DNA of 64,000 nt from the NCBI GenBank assembly GCA_036768485.1, contig JAVLUZ010000697.1, positions 62,001-126,000 on the forward strand. Direction: 5' to 3'. The position numbers were made by a program, and so were the translations under genes. Positions 60,449 through 64,000 of the stretch are shown in pieces (within the stretch, counting starts at the first letter, position 1; each line of letters begins with the position of its first letter). Below the pieces are notes generated by a model. That model saw only the letters and a program-made list of their open reading frames with translations. It had not been told where the DNA came from and made no database searches. Source of the stretch: Mermis nigrescens. Its lineage: Eukaryota; Nematoda; Enoplea; Mermithida; Mermithidae.

Positions 60449-60780
60449 GCATGTTCAATTTACTCCCGACAATTACAACATTTGGCTGGAATATTATACA
60501 GGGCAGGCTGCCCATACTGGTTATGGGTTGGTGGCTGTCCCATGTTTTGCAATCAATTGGTAAGCATGTTGGAAAACATGCTTTAGTTGCAGGTTCAAGC
60601 ATAGCATTCGATTTGGCCCAGGGAAAACCTCTTTTTTGAGTCTACTAAGAAGCATTCAAAGCGAGAAGCTGCCCAACTTTTTGATGAAGCCTCTCATACC
60701 CTAGAACATCAGCAAGGAGAGGGTCTTGGTAGTCGCCTAAAGTCTATAAATACTAATGCACTTGATGCATTTTCTAAAAA
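60449..60780 (+). pseudogene. Maverick conserved ORF before the capsid gene
   Basis: MHVQFTPDNYNIWLEYYTGQA at the start, then in shifted frames HALVAGSSIAFDLAQGKP (about 60,580-60,635) and KREAAQLFDEASHTLEHQQGEG (about 60,660-60,725). A small Gly/Ala-rich protein of this plan precedes the major capsid gene in Mavericks. At least two frameshifts and a stop. Its end nearly touches the capsid ATG at 60,784. Confidence 0.6.
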
Positions 60781-60783
60781 AAC

Positions 60784-61315
60784 ATGGCTCTCATAGGCGT
60801 AAAATCTATTCCGTGTACTAAAACTGATCTGGACCTTTTCACGGTCCCTCCTACCCAAGTGATAGTAAAGCGTGGCTTCTGGTTTGAAATCCAGCCTACA
60901 CATCCAATAACTAATGAAGGACCGCATGAATTTCGAATACCTCCCGATCCTCATTATATTCAGCTGAACAAAAATTACATTTACATGCTACTAAGAATTA
61001 AAGAACCAACAGTTGCTGCAGGATCAGTAGTACCTGACTATGCACCTATCAATCTTATTGATAAAGCTTTTTCAAGCAAGTAAAATGTTTTCTAGGAGGC
61101 CGCTTAGTTTTTGACAGCTCTGACAAATATGCATGTAGATCTTATTTTGAACTGAATTAAATTATGGATTTGATGCAAAACATTCACACTTACAGGCAGG
61201 ATTGTATTCTTATGACGGTGGCACTAATGTTGACACAAAAGATAGTGAATCAATTCAAAAAGCGAGATGCTATGTTTAAAGATGAAAATTTTGTAGAAGT
61301 TGCGGCTCCACTGCA
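60784..61315 (+). pseudogene. Maverick major capsid protein, N-terminal part, truncated
   Basis: An open frame of 99 codons from 60,784 (DLFTVPPTQ near residue 18; GPHEFRIPPD; YIQLNKNYIYMLLRI) is the start of a double-jelly-roll capsid protein as found in Mavericks. After the stop at 61,081, further capsid-like sequence in shifted frames reads VFDSSDKYAYRSYFELNYGF (about 61,105-61,165), SHLQAGLYSYDGG and finally VEVAAPLHH at 61,290-61,318. There an X repeat begins, so roughly the last two thirds of the protein is missing. The protein would form the hexameric capsomers of the particle. Confidence 0.85.
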
Positions 61316-64000
61316 TCATCGGTAGCGCGTTAGCGCGTACCTATAATATACTTTGGTACCCCAACATATACCCCCCTCACAGCTATAACGGCACACATCT
61401 GAGAGATGCGGTTTTTTTAAAAGGTAGATAATAAAAAAACTTAGGACGCCCATTTTTTTCTTGTTCACACTCAATACCGAGCGCGTCGTGAGTGTGTAAA
61501 GTTTACACCAAAAATTCAAATGATTTGCGAAGAGCCAATTTTTTTAGAAAATTTTTTTCTCTAATCAGTAGGTTACGAATCTGGTTTTAAAATTTCTTTA
61601 CACTCATTAGTTGTTGCACAGGAGTGTAAATTAGACGGTGTTTTTATTGTTTTCATGTGCACGAGCATATCCAACACAGTTTTACATTCTATGCAGTCTG
61701 ATTGATTTCAAAAGGTAGACGGTTATAAAATCTAGGGGTCTTTTTTATTATTTTTTAAAACAATATTTTTTAAATTAAGAGGCGGTTTATTGTAAACAGT
61801 CTGAGACAAAGAAATATTTTTCCCTGCATATTCTCCACTTAGTAGACAGAACGTGGTAACTACCTTTAAAATGCGCCTCGTCCTAAGCGCTATACGTCAA
61901 AATTTATTTTGTTCCTTTGCAATCAATATTGCGTTATTAGTGCAGGTGTAAACCTTACACTGAAAAATTTTTTCCGCCCAGAGCGTCGTGGATGATGAAT
62001 TTTTTTAAAAAATGTCCTCCTCAAGGTCAGAATAACGAATCTGACCTTTAAAGTGTTCTACAGCCACTGTTTGTTGAGGTATGAAGAGGTGAACTTTGAA
62101 TTATATATCTATCTTCTAATGCCGATAGATAACTCCGTATTGCATATTGTTTGATCAGATTTTTCTTATTTCATAGGTTTTTGACTCGTCTTTAATAAAT
62201 AATTATTTTTATTATCATAAATGTACTATTCTTAAACTTCAGTAGAATGATGAATATTTTTAATAATTGACTAAGTATTAAAATTCGCCGATTTGTCGAG
62301 TTGGTGCAGAGGCTGACACAACCGTTCTCGCATGCAGGTTTAAAAAAGACTAACGGGTTCAAATCTTCTAAGTATTGACTTTTTTCATTTTTTAATTCTT
62401 TCGGCAAAACTATGCACTTTCGACTTGTTTATGTCTGCCAACAACTCCGGTTATGAGGTTTAAAAAATTTTTTCAGACAGGAATGTACTATGGATCAAGG
62501 GCTACTTTGTGTTTACCAGCAAACTTTTCTACAATCAATACGCAATTAGTACCAGGGATTTAAACTTTACACTCTAGTGGATGAGTAAAAAGATAGATTT
62601 TGTCGAAATTTCTCTGCCAACTTTTTCGATTATGAGTTGGGATGAATTCAATAAAATAGAAATAAAATAACTTTTAAGGGCTACAGGTCAAAGCAAGCCG
62701 CGTTCATAAAGACGTAATATTGAGTTGTTTATGGGGCTGTAAAGTTCGAAATCTGAGGTGTAAAATGGGCGAAAAAAGGATTTTTTTTCGTATTTTGATT
62801 GGTAAATCATATCAAATATTTTGCAGAACATAAGTTTTGCACATTCAAACGTACTACAATCAAAGGGCTACAAACTGGCCCGAACCGAATTTATTTACAC
62901 TTAATGGGGCGTTAGGTTCAGATTTTTAAAGTTTACAATGTGGTGGAGAGTGGAAAATACGTGTTTGTCCATTTTTTGTTCGCCACTTTCTCTGTTCAGA
63001 AGTCGGGCGAGGTCGAATAGGATAAAAATAAAGTCCTTTCTAAGGAGTACGCGTCACAGCGAATCGCGTTTGTTTACATCAGTATTTAGCTTTTTCGGGA
63101 GGTGTAAAGTCAAAAAATGGGGTTATGAGTCTGGACATAATCTCAAGTCTAAAAATGAACCAGAAACCAAATGTAATACGCCAGTTTGTTTGCACTCAAC
63201 AGTGGTGTAAAGTGGCTTATATCTGATATTTATTTGTCCTCGGTCCATTGTAGAGAATTAATCTTTTCATAAATGTTGATCGTAATAACACAGTAATATC
63301 AGAATTACGAATCCGACTGAAATTTTCTTTACACTCTAAGGTTGTGTAAAGTTTACACTGCATCTTAACTCTAGTTATAGAGCCTTGCGGAAGCTTGATT
63401 TTTTCAAAATGTTCACGTAAAATCAGAATTGGGAATCTGACTGTTAGTTTTCTATACACCTAGTTGTTGTGTAAAGTTTGCACTATTCATTTGTTGTTAT
63501 TATGTAGTTTATACCACAAATTTATTTTACTTCCATATCTGAGCGTTAGTGTTCCTTACACTTGATATTTGCGTAAAGTTTATGCTGAAAAACTTTGATC
63601 TGTTTAAATAATGTAAGGTGGTCTTGTTTTAAAAGGATAATGCTGATGTTAAGAACAATATTGTTTTCCGCGTTCTTGGACTGCTGTCATTATTGTGGTA
63701 TGTTACTGTATGTGTTTACTGACTGATGTACTGAAATCATGCTAATCAAAAGAAGGGTACTAGCAAAGAAAAATGTTCCGATGGAACAAAAAAGATGAAT
63801 ATACTTGAAATTGTGGATTATTTAAGATATAAAAGGAGGGGACTAGGAAAAATCTACCTAAAGTCGCAAAATCTGCTAAAAATCACACTTTCTCTTAGCA
63901 ACGCAAAAAATCGAGTATATTCGGCGGCCAACAGATTAAAATAACTCTTTAAGCATAAAAATGATTGAAAAAACAGAACGTTAGCCATGCAGTAGCTATA
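61316..64000 (+). repeat. X-family element inserted in the capsid gene, runs off the window
   Basis: Begins GGTAGCGCGTTAGCGCGTACC, an imperfect palindrome, then TATAATATACTTTGG, and continues with GTGTAAAG-rich sequence. The core GTGTAAAGTTTACAC is at 63,344-63,358. It includes the hairpin arm at 63,745-63,930 and continues to the edge, so its other end and target duplication are outside. ORFs of 60-90 codons here are not shared between X copies. Confidence 0.85.
62295..62370 (+). ncRNA. tRNA-like sequence with A and B box (possible SINE head)
   Basis: TGGTGCAGAGG at 62,302-62,312 fits the polymerase III A box and GGTTCAAATC at 62,356-62,365 fits the B box, 54 bp apart. The T-arm does not pair well, so it is not a working tRNA. 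It is absent in collinear X copies at 46.6 kb, where the sequence is shorter. It could be a SINE remnant or chance. Confidence 0.3.

Larger units (their letters stand above)
51140..61315 (+). mobile_element. Maverick/Polinton (adintovirus-like) element, degraded
   Basis: Within this span lie decayed homologues of protein-primed DNA polymerase B (minus), chromodomain integrase, FtsK/HerA-type packaging ATPase, small capsid-associated ORFs and major capsid protein. This gene set is diagnostic of Mavericks. Order: polB (-), two unidentified frames (+), integrase (+), small frame (+), TBP-like (-), ATPase (+), three small ORFs (+), capsid (+). Typical elements are 15-20 kb with terminal inverted repeats; here neither terminus is identified. 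The capsid gene is cut at 61,315 by an X repeat, and polB is split by another X and then lost to the left. The usual adenain-type cysteine protease was not found. Every gene carries stops or frameshifts, so the element is a fossil. Confidence 0.9.

Noticed and set aside
51325..63930. X repeats as the terminal inverted repeats of the Maverick
   Set aside because: Both X copies are in the same orientation and cut into coding sequence (polB and capsid), so they are insertions, not termini.

Overview
This is a gene-poor, AT-rich eukaryotic window, almost certainly from an invertebrate animal. The transposon set (a Maverick/Polinton virus-like element, Tc1/mariner, piggyBac, several hAT elements, a Harbinger-like element) and four long (TA)n runs support this. 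The species cannot be fixed from sequence; an arthropod is a guess. I found no intact host gene, rRNA, confident tRNA or CRISPR array. Nearly every recognisable coding stretch is a broken mobile or virus-derived gene, and a 100-base run of N at 50,237-50,336 shows this is a scaffold.

Layout. 1-5.5 kb: AT-rich sequence with one arm of a large inverted repeat (3.44-4.64 kb). 6-9 kb: copies of a short G/C-run hAT-type MITE, here called family 1. 9.6-12.17 kb: the other arm of the inverted repeat, carrying a 1,060-bp piggyBac-type element in a TTAA site and a family-1 MITE. 12.16-12.63 kb: a decayed TATA-binding-protein (TBP) relative. 13.36-13.86 kb: a ~134-bp tandem array. 14.0-20.15 kb: a segment bounded by ~200-bp direct repeats, holding a broken glycoprotein gene that resembles phlebovirus Gc class II fusion proteins plus unrecognised coding-like stretches. 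20.2-25.9 kb: a degraded transposase element, a Tc1/mariner pseudogene and a piggyBac transposase C-terminus. 26-32 kb: mostly blank, with an hAT relic and unrecognised minus-strand coding-like ORFs. 32.9-35.8 kb: a 1.45-kb tandem duplication. 37.5-40.3 kb: a composite MITE and an hAT transposase pseudogene. 41-47.6 kb: an unusual long repeat family, here called X, full of GTGTAAAG/CTTTACAC motifs. 48-51 kb: more composite MITEs.

51.1-61.3 kb is one degraded Maverick/Polinton (adintovirus-like) element. It holds protein-primed DNA polymerase B N-terminal fragments (-), two unknown coding stretches, a chromodomain integrase (+), a TBP-like gene (-), a packaging ATPase (+), three small capsid-associated ORFs (+) and the start of the major capsid protein (+). 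It has been broken by two X elements (in polB and in the capsid gene) and by a Harbinger-like element that itself contains family-1 MITEs.

The most notable signals are: (1) a near full-length TBP core gene between the integrase and ATPase of a Maverick, plus a second TBP-like relic 46 kb away; (2) the class II fusion-like glycoprotein in a direct-repeat-bounded segment; (3) family-1 MITEs arranged as inverted dimers on palindromic 8-bp target duplications, partly riding inside a second MITE family; (4) the X family with its palindromic core motif; (5) a 126-bp near-perfect palindrome at one end of the Harbinger-like element.
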